From Acidovorax sp. Leaf78 (GTDB taxonomy: Bacteria; Pseudomonadota; Gammaproteobacteria; Burkholderiales; Burkholderiaceae_C), in NCBI RefSeq assembly GCF_001422735.1, contig NZ_LMLZ01000024.1, positions 1-64,000 on the forward strand: a stretch of 64,000 bases of DNA. The letters are read 5' to 3'. A program made the position numbers and the translations under genes. Below the pieces are notes generated by a model. That model did not search any database. It was not told the origin of the DNA and saw only the letters and a list, made by a program, of their open reading frames with translations. Of the stretch, positions 36,561 through 44,726 are shown piece by piece; position 1 is the first letter of the stretch; each line of letters opens with the position of its first letter.

Positions 36561-36599
36561 AAAAAAAGAAAGGGCAGGCCCGTCGTGGTGCCTGCCCTT
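36561..36599 (-). terminator. terminator of the MuiA-family gene
   Basis: Read on the minus strand, AAGGGCAGGC pairs with GCCTGCCCTT and is followed by TCTTTTTTT. It starts about 80 bp after the stop at 36681 and ends just before pgpA. Confidence 0.9.
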
Positions 36600-36680
36600 G
36601 GATTGTCACCCAGCGGCGCCGGTGCGCCCCGGTGGGTGGTGTCACGCTGCGGCAGCCTCGGGGTTGCTGCATCCGCCGCG

Positions 36681-38414
36681 TTACTGCCGTTCCTGGAGCT
36701 GGACGTCCTTGGGGTAGCGGATGGTGTGCTCGGCGCTGAACTGCGCCGTGGCGCCTGCCGCCAGGCTCTGCTGCCAGGCCACGGTGCCGGGCGTGCGGTC
36801 CCACGCCAGGTCGGCGGGCTGGGGCTGGTAGCGCGACTCGACCTCGATCTTCTCGTTGCGCGAGACCGGCGCCGCATGCAGCACCTGCAGCGTGATGGCG
36901 GCCTTGTGGCGGTTGTCCACGCTGTAGGCGCGGCGCGTCTTGCGCTCGGTGCGCGAGCCGGTGAAACCCGTGCTGCCGGTCAGGTCCTGCACCGCCTCGG
37001 CGCGCACGGTGACCAGTTCATCGCGGCCGAACGACAGGCTGGTGCTGCCCGCAGGCGCGCCCGCGCTGGCCGCCGCGAAGTCGATGCGCCCGGTGCCCAC
37101 GAAGGCACCGTCGCGGTACAGCCCCACTGTGCCCGCCGGCCACACGCCCGCAGGCTGCGCCATCTGTGCGACGAGGTAGGCGGCTTCTTCCACCGCGGGT
37201 GCCGTGCGCGTGATCAGCGTGGCGGGGGCCGTCTGGCTGCCCAGTGCCAGCGTCACGCGCTGGCCGCTGGACGGCACGGTGATGCGCTGCGGCACGGCGA
37301 ACTCGGTGGCAAAGCCCTTGTCGATGGAGCTCACGTCGAAGCTGGGCATGGCGTCTTCGGCCATGCGCGCGCGAGCCAGGGGGGCAGGAGCCGCTGGTGG
37401 CGCGGGCGCAGCCATCGCCATGACGGGCGCCACAGCACCCACGGGCTGCGGCGGTGGTGCCACATCCAGCGTCCAGGCGCGCGGCAGGCGGCCCTGCGTG
37501 GCGCGGCCGGGCTGGCCGGTGGACAGCGTGAGCTGCACGCCCGTCCAGTCCTCGCCGCTGTTTTGCGCCACCAGCGCCTGGCGCTCCAGCAGCACGGTGG
37601 ACTTGGCGCCATCCAGCGTGGCGCGGTACGTGGGCTGCCAGCCCGGGCCGCGCACCTGGTAGGACAGGCGCAGCTCGGCGTCGCGCTCTGCCGCCAGGTT
37701 GATGCTCACGGAGACCACGCGTGCGCGCTGGCTGGCCACGCGGTCGCGCTCGGCCACCAGGGGCTTCAAGGCGAGTTCGAGCGCCTCTTGCTTGCGCTTG
37801 AGCTGGTGCGTGCGTGCAAACGCGTCCTGCCCGGACTTGCGCAGCACCTCGGCCGTGGCCGTGATCTGGGCGGGCGTGGGGCTGGCGATGCGGGTGTTGG
37901 TGGCGGTCGCCGTGGTGGCCGCTGCCGTGGCGTCGTCGCCCGTGACCGCACCACCCACGCCGGCCACGCCGCGCAGGTAGCCGTCCACCAACTGCAGCGC
38001 CGAGGCCTCGGCCTTCACCCCGGCGATCTGGTCCTCCAGCTCGCGGATGCGGCCGTCCAGCGGGCTCGCGCAGGCGGCGGCCACATCGCGGTCTTCGGTC
38101 AGCACGTTGAACTCGCCCACGCGCACGGCGGCGTCGGCGCTGATCTGCAGGCTCTGCGCGTCGATGGATGCGGGCAGGCAGCCAATGGTCAGGCTGCGCG
38201 CACCGGCTGGCACGCGGGCCACGCGCTCCACGGTGGCGCTGCCGGGGTACACGGTGACGCGGGCGATGCGTGATGTGTCGCCGGCCGCGGGGCGTGGCGC
38301 GTCCTGCGCCATGGCGACGAAGGGCAGCGCGCCCACCCCGCTGACGATGCAGGCCATCCACAAGGCGCGGTGGACGACAAAAGCGCGTGGGCGCAACGCG
38401 GTGGGGCTGGGCAT
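36681..38414 (-). CDS. MuiA family mucoidy inhibitor (DUF4139) protein
   Basis: The 577-residue secreted protein has a signal peptide (VVHRALWMACIVSGVGALPF, cleavage near AMA-QDA), an N-terminal DUF4140 domain (about 45-145; ARVTVYPGSATVERVARVPA), coiled coil (REL EDQ region to about 250), and a C-terminal DUF4139 beta domain (LRLSYQVRGPGWQPTYRATL through DNRHKAAITLQVLHAAPVS). MuiA-type proteins were linked to mucoid growth but have no known mechanism. An Ala/Pro/Met-rich insert lies near 330-360. Confidence 0.85.
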   Translation of the reverse strand: MPSPTALRPRAFVVHRALWMACIVSGVGALPFVAMAQDAPRPAAGDTSRIARVTVYPGSATVERVARVPAGARSLTIGCLPASIDAQSLQISADAAVRVGEFNVLTEDRDVAAACASPLDGRIRELEDQIAGVKAEASALQLVDGYLRGVAGVGGAVTGDDATAAATTATATNTRIASPTPAQITATAEVLRKSGQDAFARTHQLKRKQEALELALKPLVAERDRVASQRARVVSVSINLAAERDAELRLSYQVRGPGWQPTYRATLDGAKSTVLLERQALVAQNSGEDWTGVQLTLSTGQPGRATQGRLPRAWTLDVAPPPQPVGAVAPVMAMAAPAPPAAPAPLARARMAEDAMPSFDVSSIDKGFATEFAVPQRITVPSSGQRVTLALGSQTAPATLITRTAPAVEEAAYLVAQMAQPAGVWPAGTVGLYRDGAFVGTGRIDFAAASAGAPAGSTSLSFGRDELVTVRAEAVQDLTGSTGFTGSRTERKTRRAYSVDNRHKAAITLQVLHAAPVSRNEKIEVESRYQPQPADLAWDRTPGTVAWQQSLAAGATAQFSAEHTIRYPKDVQLQERQ

Positions 38415-38638
38415 CGCAGGCTCCTCGAAGGGGTGTGGATCGGGTGCCGGATGCTAGCAGGCCCGGTGCGGCAGGCAGCGGTGGATTCAGGGGGTTGGCG
38501 CCGTCGCTGCAGCCACTTCTTGTAACGATTTTCGGGGAGTGCCCTAGGGGCATGTTCGCCCGCTCCGTTTAAAACGCCAGGGGGCCGCCTGCCGGCGCAC
38601 GCCGCGCAGGGCTCGGCCTGGCCGCCATCGCCGCACGG

Positions 38639-38658
38639 TCCATCCATCCATCCATCCA
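38639..38658 (+). repeat. tetranucleotide repeat (TCCA)5 before effector-like gene
   Basis: Five perfect TCCA units lie directly 5' of the ribosome site AGGAG (38664-38668) and 17 bp before the GTG start at 38676. Tetranucleotide tracts can change length by slippage. Here a change would alter leader spacing, not the reading frame. Confidence 0.9.
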
Positions 38659-38675
38659 ACCACGAGGAGCACCGA

Positions 38676-39371
38676 GTGCAGGACAACGACAAGACCGCCT
38701 TTGACTCCGCGATCCGGGCGCTGGAGTTCGAGATCGCCAACGCCGGCACGCACCTGACCATCGACGCCACCGCGCGCCAGGCGTATTCGATGCAGATCCA
38801 GGCGATGGCCAACGAGCTGCGCGGGCAGGTGAGCAGCGGGCGGATGACCTGGGCGCAGGCCGCCCAGCAGGCGCAGGAGGCCCGCAACGCCATCATGGAA
38901 GTCATCCGCGGCCGCAGCACCCCGGTGGGCCGCGCGATGGCCGAGCGGCTCAAGCGCGAAGGCAAGACGCTCAACGAACTCATCGCACGCAAGACGCAGC
39001 AACTGCACGGCGCCGGTGCGGACTTCAGCCGGCTCTCCACCACCCAGCAGAACGCGGTGTATGCCGAGATCGTCAAATCCGCCGGCACGTCGAACCCGCG
39101 CGTGACCGCCACCATGCGCAACCTCTCGCGCGCAGGGCGGGGCCTGCTGGTGCTGTCGATCGCCCTGTCCGTGTATTCCATCGCCAAGGCCGAAGACAAG
39201 GCCGGCGCCGCCCGCCGCGAAGTGGCTGTCACCGGCGCCGGCATTGGCGGCGGCATCGCCGGCGGCGCCCTGGCCGGCCTGGCCTGCGGCCCCGGGGCGC
39301 CCGTGTGCGTCACCGTCGGGGCTTTTGTCGGCGGCGCGCTGGCGGCCTTCGGCGTGGACTACTTCTGGTAA
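38676..39371 (+). CDS. glycine-zipper protein, candidate membrane-acting effector
   Basis: The 231-residue protein starts at GTG with a good ribosome site. Residues 1-148 are soluble and helical with charged heptad-like segments (ANELRGQVSSGRMTWAQAAQ, MAERLKREGKTLNELIARKT). Two hydrophobic segments follow: 151-170 (GRGLLVLSIALSVYSIAKA) and 185-231, a hairpin of glycine zippers (GAGIGGGIAGGALAGLACGP and VGAFVGGALAAFGVDYFW) with two cysteines. There is no signal peptide. This layout resembles pore-forming type VI secretion effectors such as Tse4; that is inference. A small gene follows 13 bp later, as an immunity gene would. Confidence 0.75.
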   Translation: MQDNDKTAFDSAIRALEFEIANAGTHLTIDATARQAYSMQIQAMANELRGQVSSGRMTWAQAAQQAQEARNAIMEVIRGRSTPVGRAMAERLKREGKTLNELIARKTQQLHGAGADFSRLSTTQQNAVYAEIVKSAGTSNPRVTATMRNLSRAGRGLLVLSIALSVYSIAKAEDKAGAARREVAVTGAGIGGGIAGGALAGLACGPGAPVCVTVGAFVGGALAAFGVDYFW

Positions 39372-39384
39372 GGACGCAGCGCCC

Positions 39385-39855
39385 ATGCACCTGCTCACCC
39401 CCCAAGAGCTGTCGGTCGAGCGCCTGGCAGGCCGCCCCGACGACGCACCCGCCCACTGCCACATCCTGCGCAACGGCCAGGCCACAGGTCGCCATGTGCC
39501 CGGTGCGGTGCTGGAGGCGGCTGCGCAATGGCAAGGCTTCACGCTGCTGCTGACGACCGACGACGTCCCGGCGGAGGAGTTTTTGCATATCCACCTGCTC
39601 GATGCGGACCTGCAGTGCATCGACACTGCAACGCTGGGGGCGATGTATTCCACGGGCTCGTTCTCGCTGCTTCCGTCGCCCGAGCCGGACACGCTGCGGT
39701 TTCGTTTCATCGGTGATACGGACTGGAGCGTGCAGGTGCTGGCAGAGCCTGGCTTTCGGGTTCCGCTGTGGTCGGAGCCGATGGGTGTGAGTCGGCCCGT
39801 GGGGTTCTCGCGGCACTTCGTGGTGCGGGGGAATCCGAAGCGGGAGGGGGAGTAG
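39385..39855 (+). CDS. hypothetical protein, candidate immunity partner
   Basis: The 156-residue protein is soluble, beta-rich and acidic, with no signal peptide or membrane helix; I do not recognise its family. Segments include LTPQELSVERLAGRPDDAPA at the N-terminus and LGAMYSTGSFSLLPSPEPD in the middle. Its start lies 13 bp after the stop of the glycine-zipper gene on the same strand, so the two are almost surely co-transcribed. If the upstream protein is an effector, this is the natural immunity candidate, although immunity to a pore former is often a membrane protein. Confidence 0.7.
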   Translation: MHLLTPQELSVERLAGRPDDAPAHCHILRNGQATGRHVPGAVLEAAAQWQGFTLLLTTDDVPAEEFLHIHLLDADLQCIDTATLGAMYSTGSFSLLPSPEPDTLRFRFIGDTDWSVQVLAEPGFRVPLWSEPMGVSRPVGFSRHFVVRGNPKREGE

Positions 39856-40014
39856 GGTGCTTGCCATGTGGCAGGCGCAAGCTAGAGGCTGTCACACCTT
39901 CATAGGCCAGATTCGAGATGACAGGAGCTGGGGCGTTGGAGCGGTTGGTACTCGGACGGCTATCGGCCAGGAGCGGTCTGTGGCGGCGTACGAAAGCGGA
40001 CACTCCATGTGAAA

Positions 40015-40362
40015 TCATGCACCATTTGGCTCCCTGTAGCCAAATGAGACGAAAATCGGGGACTCCCGATCGTGCTGGCCGCAGGCGAGGACCAAGTACC
40101 CGTGGTCCTTTGGCCAAGCCGCCAATTCAAAGGCCTCGAAGTAGAGCTCCTCAGCCAGATCGGGCGCACGCTCACGGGTAACGCTGGGCGGGCCAAGGCT
40201 CTCCGCCAGTCTCGCCCGCCATGTACGAAAACGGCTTGCGAAGTCGGTGTATGTCCGTTCGAGTTCCTCAGGAGAGCAGTCGTCCAGCCAACCTGTCTCT
40301 TCGAGGAACACCTCTTCAGCGGAAGTGAGTAGCGCTTTGATGTCCAAGGGGGCCTCGTTCAT
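40015..40362 (-). CDS. hypothetical protein, cassette-like gene
   Basis: A 115-residue acidic soluble protein (LLTSAEEVFLEETGWLDDCS at the N-terminus; aromatic-rich end with HGYLVLACGQHDRESPIFVS). No family recognised; the composition recalls small immunity or cassette proteins. The ATG lies 3 bp after the attC boundary on the minus strand (GTTATGC-CCC-ATG), exactly where integron cassette genes often begin, and leaves no room for a normal ribosome site except inside attC. No second attC was seen beyond its stop. Confidence 0.6.
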   Translation of the reverse strand: MNEAPLDIKALLTSAEEVFLEETGWLDDCSPEELERTYTDFASRFRTWRARLAESLGPPSVTRERAPDLAEELYFEAFELAAWPKDHGYLVLACGQHDRESPIFVSFGYREPNGA

Positions 40363-40365
40363 GGG

Positions 40366-40431
40366 GCATAACGTGGAGTTGAGGTGCCTGCGCGGCTTTT
40401 CGCAGAGGTCGCCTCGAACGCGGGGTTAGGC
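40366..40431 (-). other. attC: integron attC recombination site
   Basis: The 66-bp imperfect palindrome has the attC layout. Outer R boxes are GCATAAC (40366-40372) and GTTAGGC (40425-40431), which pair with one mismatch. Unpaired spacers are GTGGA and GCGGG. Inner L boxes are GTTGAGG (40378-40384) and CCTCGAAC (40412-40419), which pair leaving one extrahelical G at 40416. An inner stem CTGCG/CGCAG closes a terminal loop of about 8 bases. No integrase gene is in the window, so this would be a cassette remnant (CALIN-like). Confidence 0.72.
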
Positions 40432-40654
40432 GTTTTCACCACGGAGTCGGTGACTCGTGCGGCGCCTACGACTCTTTGCAGATTGGGCAATAGCAGCGCC
40501 TGACTATAGCTTGCCAGTAGGCAGGCACCGGACAGTGAGGCAGCGCGGTTTGGAGGGCAAGCAAACAGTCAACGGCAGCTCTGGGGTCGTTTCGTCCACC
40601 GGCTGCTTAGGGCTCAAAGCAGCCGCTCAGACCGGGCGCTTGGCTGGCGCGAAA
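40432..40654. other. cassette-like noncoding stretch
   Basis: About 223 bp between the attC and the stop of the next small gene. It is less GC-rich than the chromosome around it. An inverted repeat GGCTGCTT/AAAGCAGCC lies near 40600-40625, within sequence that looks like decayed intergenic material. No supported gene. Confidence 0.5.
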
Positions 40655-41005
40655 TTAATGCCCTGCATCTGTCGGCAGAGCGCTCAATGAACCAGCCCCG
40701 GCGAGCAGTGCAATGCATTCATTGGCGCGTCGTATGCCTCCTTCGGCGATTTCCCCCCTGCAAATCTCCTCCAGCATTCGAGCCAGATAAGCCGCATCAT
40801 TCCAATTCAACGAGTCAGACTTACCTGTAGCCTGCTCGGAAAACGAGGGAGTTCCGTATGCGGTCCGTACCCCCAACTCGCTTAGCTTTACTGGCAACCT
40901 GAGAGTGAAGGTTTGGCCTCCTTTTCCTTCGAGCAGCAGGAAGTAAGAGCCTCCGTCACGCAGGACGTCAGCCATTGCAATACGAGCAATCGATGGAAGT
41001 TTCAT
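40655..41005 (-). CDS. hypothetical protein, cassette-like gene
   Basis: A 116-residue soluble protein (MKLPSIARIAMADVLRDGGS at the start; TFTLRLPVKLSELGVRTAYG, then LNWNDAAYLARMLEEICRGE). It looks like a strand-turn-helix small domain; no family recognised. The frame is open upstream to 41143, but those codons look like noncoding sequence after the LysR gene, and the chosen start has GACTCCA-type weak spacing only. It is the gene that would own the attC lying 223 bp beyond its stop. Confidence 0.6.
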   Translation of the reverse strand: MKLPSIARIAMADVLRDGGSYFLLLEGKGGQTFTLRLPVKLSELGVRTAYGTPSFSEQATGKSDSLNWNDAAYLARMLEEICRGEIAEGGIRRANECIALLAGAGSLSALPTDAGH

Positions 41006-41139
41006 AGAGTTGGAGTCTTCTAGTGGGGCTGTCGTCGTGATGTTTATTTCGGTGCCCGCTTTTGGCCGTATTCTGTCATCAGCTACCCTTCCACCGTTTC
41101 CCCCGTTTCTACACACCCAACGCCCTCCACCCACCACCA

Positions 41140-42027
41140 TCACCCCAACGCCTGCGGCACCTCCCGCGCCAAAAAGTCGTACACCGCACGAATCCTGCGG
41201 CTCGTGCGGATCTCGCGGTGCACCGTGAGCCAGATCGGAAGTTCGGGCAGAGGCAGCATGGGCAGCACGGGCACGACGTCGGGGTCGGTGCGGGCCATGT
41301 AGTCGCCGACAAAGCCCACGCCCAGGCCGGCGCGCACGGCCTCCCAGCAGGCGATCAAGTCATCCGTGCGGAAGGCAAAACGCTCGCGGTCCACCGGGTA
41401 GCCCATGGCGGCAAAACCTTGCTGGATGTCCTCGTGGCGGTCGTTGCCGATCAGCTCGTGCTGCAGCAGGTCTGACGGCTGGCGCGGTGTGCCCTTGCGG
41501 CGCAGGTAGTCGCGGTGGGCATATGCGCCCAGCTTTACGGCGCCGATGCGCTTGGCCACCAGGCTGGCCTGGTCGGGGCGGACCATGCGCAGGGCGATGT
41601 CGGCTTCGCGGCGCAGCAGGTTGGTGACTTCGTTGCTGGACACCAGTTCCACCTGCACCTCAGGCAGCGCCTGCCGCATGCGCGCGAGCACCGGCGGCAG
41701 CAGCACGCAGGCCACGGGCTGGCTGGCGGTGATGCGCACGGTGCCGCTCACGCCGGCCTCGGCGCCCGACACGCTGCGCGCCAGTTGATGGGCGCCTGCC
41801 TCCATGGCGCGGGCCGATTCGGCCAGCTGCAGTGCCGTGGCGGTGGGCAGCAGGCCGCGGCCGGTGCGCTCGAACAGCACCACGCCCAGCTGTGATTCCA
41901 GCTCGGCGATGTGGCGGCCGATGGTGGGCTGGCTGGCGTTCAGCACACGGGCCGCGCCCAGCAGGCTGCCCTGGTCCAGCGCGGCCAGGAAGGACTGCAC
42001 CAGGCTCCAGTCGAAGGTCTGATTCAT
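41140..42027 (-). CDS. LysR family transcriptional regulator
   Basis: The 295-residue regulator has an N-terminal winged helix-turn-helix (WSLVQSFLAALDQGSLLGAA, then LNASQPTIGRHIAELESQLG; residues 5-65) and a periplasmic-binding-like effector domain from about 90 (GTVRITASQPVACVLLPPVL). It diverges from a NAD(P)-dependent oxidoreductase gene across 133 bp, so that gene is the likely target. The AT-rich gap contains no perfect dyad that I could single out. Confidence 0.92.
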   Translation of the reverse strand: MNQTFDWSLVQSFLAALDQGSLLGAARVLNASQPTIGRHIAELESQLGVVLFERTGRGLLPTATALQLAESARAMEAGAHQLARSVSGAEAGVSGTVRITASQPVACVLLPPVLARMRQALPEVQVELVSSNEVTNLLRREADIALRMVRPDQASLVAKRIGAVKLGAYAHRDYLRRKGTPRQPSDLLQHELIGNDRHEDIQQGFAAMGYPVDRERFAFRTDDLIACWEAVRAGLGVGFVGDYMARTDPDVVPVLPMLPLPELPIWLTVHREIRTSRRIRAVYDFLAREVPQALG

Positions 42028-42160
42028 GGCGGTAGCGTGCTCCGGTTCGGCGGTGTTTAGCTATTCAAAAATGAATTACTGGTATGGATAGTTAGGCAAT
42101 TGTGTGGTTGTCGGTGCGTTTTCACAATCGGTCCATTCCTTTCCCGCCGTGGAGATTCCG

Positions 42161-43222
42161 ATGACCGCACCGCTTAACACTCCCTTCGCTCCTGCCGCAC
42201 CACAGGCAGCACCAGCCGCTCAGCCCACCGTGCTGATCCTGGGCGCGCGCGGCCGCCTGGGGCTGGCTGCCGCACGGGCCTTTGCCCAGGCCGGCTGGCA
42301 GGTGCTGGCGCAGGTGCGGCCCGCTGCGGGCGGCCACGCGCTGCCCGCCATGGGCGGTGTGTGGTGGATGCCGGTGGCGGTGCATGACACGGCGGAGCTG
42401 TTGCGCCAGGCGCGCGGCGCACAGGTGGTGGTGCATGCGATCAGCCCTGCGTACACGGACAAGGCATGGCGCCTGGAGGCGCTCGGCTTGCTGGACGCTG
42501 CCATCGACGTTACGCAGCAGCTCGGCGCCACGCTGATGCTGCCGGGCAACGTCTACAACTTCGGCGAGGGCATGCCCGCCGTGCTGCGCGAAGACACGCC
42601 CCAGGCGGCCGCTGGCGGCAAGGGGCTGGTGCGCGTGGCGATGGAGCAGCGCCTGACCGCCGCTACGCTGGGCGGGCGCATGCGGGCGGTGGTGGTGCGC
42701 GCGGGCGACTTCTTCGGCAGCGGCGCCAGTGGCTGGCTCGACCAGTCCATCGCCAAGGACCTGCACCGGGGCCGCGTCACCTGGCCCGGCCCGCTGAACG
42801 TGGCCACGCCCTGGGCGTACCTGCCCGACCTGGCGGCCACCTTGGTGCGCGTCGCCGACGAACGCCACCGGCTGGCCGCGTTCGACTGCCTGCATTTCCA
42901 GGGCCACACCGTGAGCGCGCAGCCCTGGCTGCACAGCCTCTCCACCTTGGCCGCAGAGCGCGGCTGGCTGCCCGATGCCGGCACGCTGCGCGTGAAGCGG
43001 CTGAACTGGACGCTGCTGCGCGTGGCGGGTGTGTTCATGCCCATGCTCGCGTCGCTGGCCGCCATGCGATATCTGCGCCACGAGCCCCACCGGCTGGACA
43101 ACACCCGCCTGCGCGCGCTGATCGGCGAGGAGCCCCACACGCCGTTCGACCAGGCAGCGCGCCAGGCGCTGAACGACCTGGCGCTGGGTGCTGCGCCCGC
43201 CCTGCGCGCCGCGCTGGCCTGA
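42161..43222 (+). CDS. NAD(P)-binding epimerase/reductase-like protein
   Basis: The 353-residue protein has an N-terminal Rossmann motif VLILGARGRLGLAAARAFAQ near residue 23 (GxRGRxG variant of GxxGxxG), followed by a short-chain-like core with LMLPGNVYNFGEGMPAVLRE and a C-terminal substrate region. It resembles atypical SDR (NAD-dependent epimerase/dehydratase or NmrA-like) proteins; the substrate is unknown. The start at 42161 has GGAG upstream. It diverges from a LysR gene and precedes a nitroreductase-like gene on the same strand. Confidence 0.8.
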   Translation: MTAPLNTPFAPAAPQAAPAAQPTVLILGARGRLGLAAARAFAQAGWQVLAQVRPAAGGHALPAMGGVWWMPVAVHDTAELLRQARGAQVVVHAISPAYTDKAWRLEALGLLDAAIDVTQQLGATLMLPGNVYNFGEGMPAVLREDTPQAAAGGKGLVRVAMEQRLTAATLGGRMRAVVVRAGDFFGSGASGWLDQSIAKDLHRGRVTWPGPLNVATPWAYLPDLAATLVRVADERHRLAAFDCLHFQGHTVSAQPWLHSLSTLAAERGWLPDAGTLRVKRLNWTLLRVAGVFMPMLASLAAMRYLRHEPHRLDNTRLRALIGEEPHTPFDQAARQALNDLALGAAPALRAALA

Positions 43223-43377
43223 AGGCGCGGCGCCCACGGGCCTGTCGCCGCTGCACCGCCCCACCCAACCCAACGGCGGTCGTGGCGAGCTGGCGCGCGC
43301 GTCTGGCCTCACCACCTTGTCTTCACCGCTTTTTTTTGACACCCACCCACCGGCCCACAGTGCCAGAAGGACCCGCC

Positions 43378-44559
43378 ATGAACCGTCGCAATTTCATCCG
43401 CCTGGCAGGCGGTGGCACCGTCGTCGCCGCCACGGCCGGCACCCTGGCCGCCTGTGGCGTGGCCGGCCCGAACTACCCCGCCGAAGCGGTGGAGGCGTGG
43501 CAAGGCCCGGTGGGCGAGACCGAGGTGCGCCGCCGCGCCGTGGCCTACGCCATCACCGCCCCCAACCCGCACAACCTGCAGCCCTGGGTGGTGGACCTGC
43601 GCGAAGACGGCGTGATCACCCTGCGCACGGACCGCGAACGCGTGCTGCCGCACACCGACCCGCTGGGCCGCCAGATACTGATCGGCCACGGCGCATTTCT
43701 GGAGCTGCTGGTGCTGGCCCTGGCGCAGCAGGGCGTGGGCAGCGACGTGCTGGTGTGGCCGCAGGGCCCGCTGCCTGCGGCGTTGGCGGACTGGGATGAC
43801 CGGCCGGTGGCGCGTGTCACCTTGAAGCCCGCGGGCCGGCCCGATGCGCTGTTTGCCCAGGTCCTGCAGCGCCACACGCCCAAGAGCGACTTCGACATGG
43901 CCCGCCCCGTGGCGCCCGATGTGCTGGCCGCGCTGCTGTCCAGCCAGCGGCCCGCAGCAGGGCTGCAGGTGGGTGGCACGGTCGACGCTGCGCGCCTGGA
44001 GCCGCTGCGCACGCTGTGCTGGCAGTCCGCGCAGGTGGAGCTGCTGACCCCGCGCACGATGATGGAGAGCATCCACCTCACGCGCGTGGGCCCGGCCGAG
44101 ATCCTGCGCCACCGCGACGGTATCTCGCTCAACGCACCGTTCGTGCGGGCGATGTCGGCGCTGGGCCTGTTCGACCGGTCCGCGCCACCCGCCGAGGGCA
44201 GCGCCGCGTACAACAGCGCCATGGGCCGCTTCGAGGGCCACAGCCGCACGGCGATGGGCTTTGTGTGGGTTACCGGCGGCAACACACGCGCTGGCCAGAT
44301 CGACGCCGGGCGCGCCTATGTGCGCTTGCAGCTGCAGGCCACGGCGCTGGGCGTGGGCATGCACCCCATGAGCCAGGCGCTGCAAGAGTTTGCCGAGATG
44401 GCGCCGCATTACGAGCAGGTGCACCAGCTGGTGCTGGGCCGGCCCGCGCCGCGCGCGGCGGAGGATGCCACCGTGCAGATGTTCTGCCGCATCGGCTATC
44501 CGCAGGACGAGGTGCCTGCCACGCCGCGCCGGCCCCTGCGGCAGTTCGTGCAGGCGTGA
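43378..44559 (+). CDS. Acg-type nitroreductase-family protein with Tat signal
   Basis: The 393-residue protein begins with a twin-arginine signal (MNRRNFIRLAGGGTVVAATA, ending LAACGVAGP, where the Cys could be a lipobox). The mature part resembles the Acg/nitroreductase family with FMN-site text YAITAPNPHNLQPWVVD near residue 58 and FEGHSRTAMGFVWVTGGN near 280. Acg proteins may sequester flavin rather than reduce substrate. The gene follows the oxidoreductase gene by 155 bp. A palindromic repeat lies after the stop. Confidence 0.8.
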   Translation: MNRRNFIRLAGGGTVVAATAGTLAACGVAGPNYPAEAVEAWQGPVGETEVRRRAVAYAITAPNPHNLQPWVVDLREDGVITLRTDRERVLPHTDPLGRQILIGHGAFLELLVLALAQQGVGSDVLVWPQGPLPAALADWDDRPVARVTLKPAGRPDALFAQVLQRHTPKSDFDMARPVAPDVLAALLSSQRPAAGLQVGGTVDAARLEPLRTLCWQSAQVELLTPRTMMESIHLTRVGPAEILRHRDGISLNAPFVRAMSALGLFDRSAPPAEGSAAYNSAMGRFEGHSRTAMGFVWVTGGNTRAGQIDAGRAYVRLQLQATALGVGMHPMSQALQEFAEMAPHYEQVHQLVLGRPAPRAAEDATVQMFCRIGYPQDEVPATPRRPLRQFVQA

Positions 44560-44632
44560 AGCGGGCCGGTTGGGGCGGAGCGGGTTTCAGGCGCCGGGAG
44601 TTGACCAGAATCGGCGCTCCAATGCCACAGAG

Positions 44633-44692
44633 CCGTTCGGGCTGAGCCTGTCGAAGCCTGGTGCAGCGCTTCGACAGGCTCAGCGTGAACGG
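44633..44692. repeat. GC-rich inverted repeat between convergent genes
   Basis: Two 25-base arms, CCGTTCGGGCTGAGCCTGTC plus GAAGC (44633-44657) and GCTTCGACAGGCTCAGCGTG plus AACGG (44668-44692), match with two differences around a 10-base loop. It lies between the stops of the nitroreductase-family and pectate lyase genes and could end transcription both ways. A half copy lies at 23547. I recall this motif as a common dispersed repeat in betaproteobacteria. Confidence 0.85.
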
Positions 44693-44726
44693 GTGAGGTT
44701 CCACCAGCCCATCGAGACCATCGGAA

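Noticed and set aside
41113..41119. ACCCAAC, which read on the minus strand (GTTGGGT) fits an attC core
   Set aside because: No partner box or inner pairing was found; it lies just past the LysR gene end, in a low-complexity C-rich stretch.
42091..42097. GTTAGGC, a possible second attC core
   Set aside because: No matching RYYYAAC partner or palindrome was found within the usual 60-130 bp, and it lies in a LysR-type divergent promoter.
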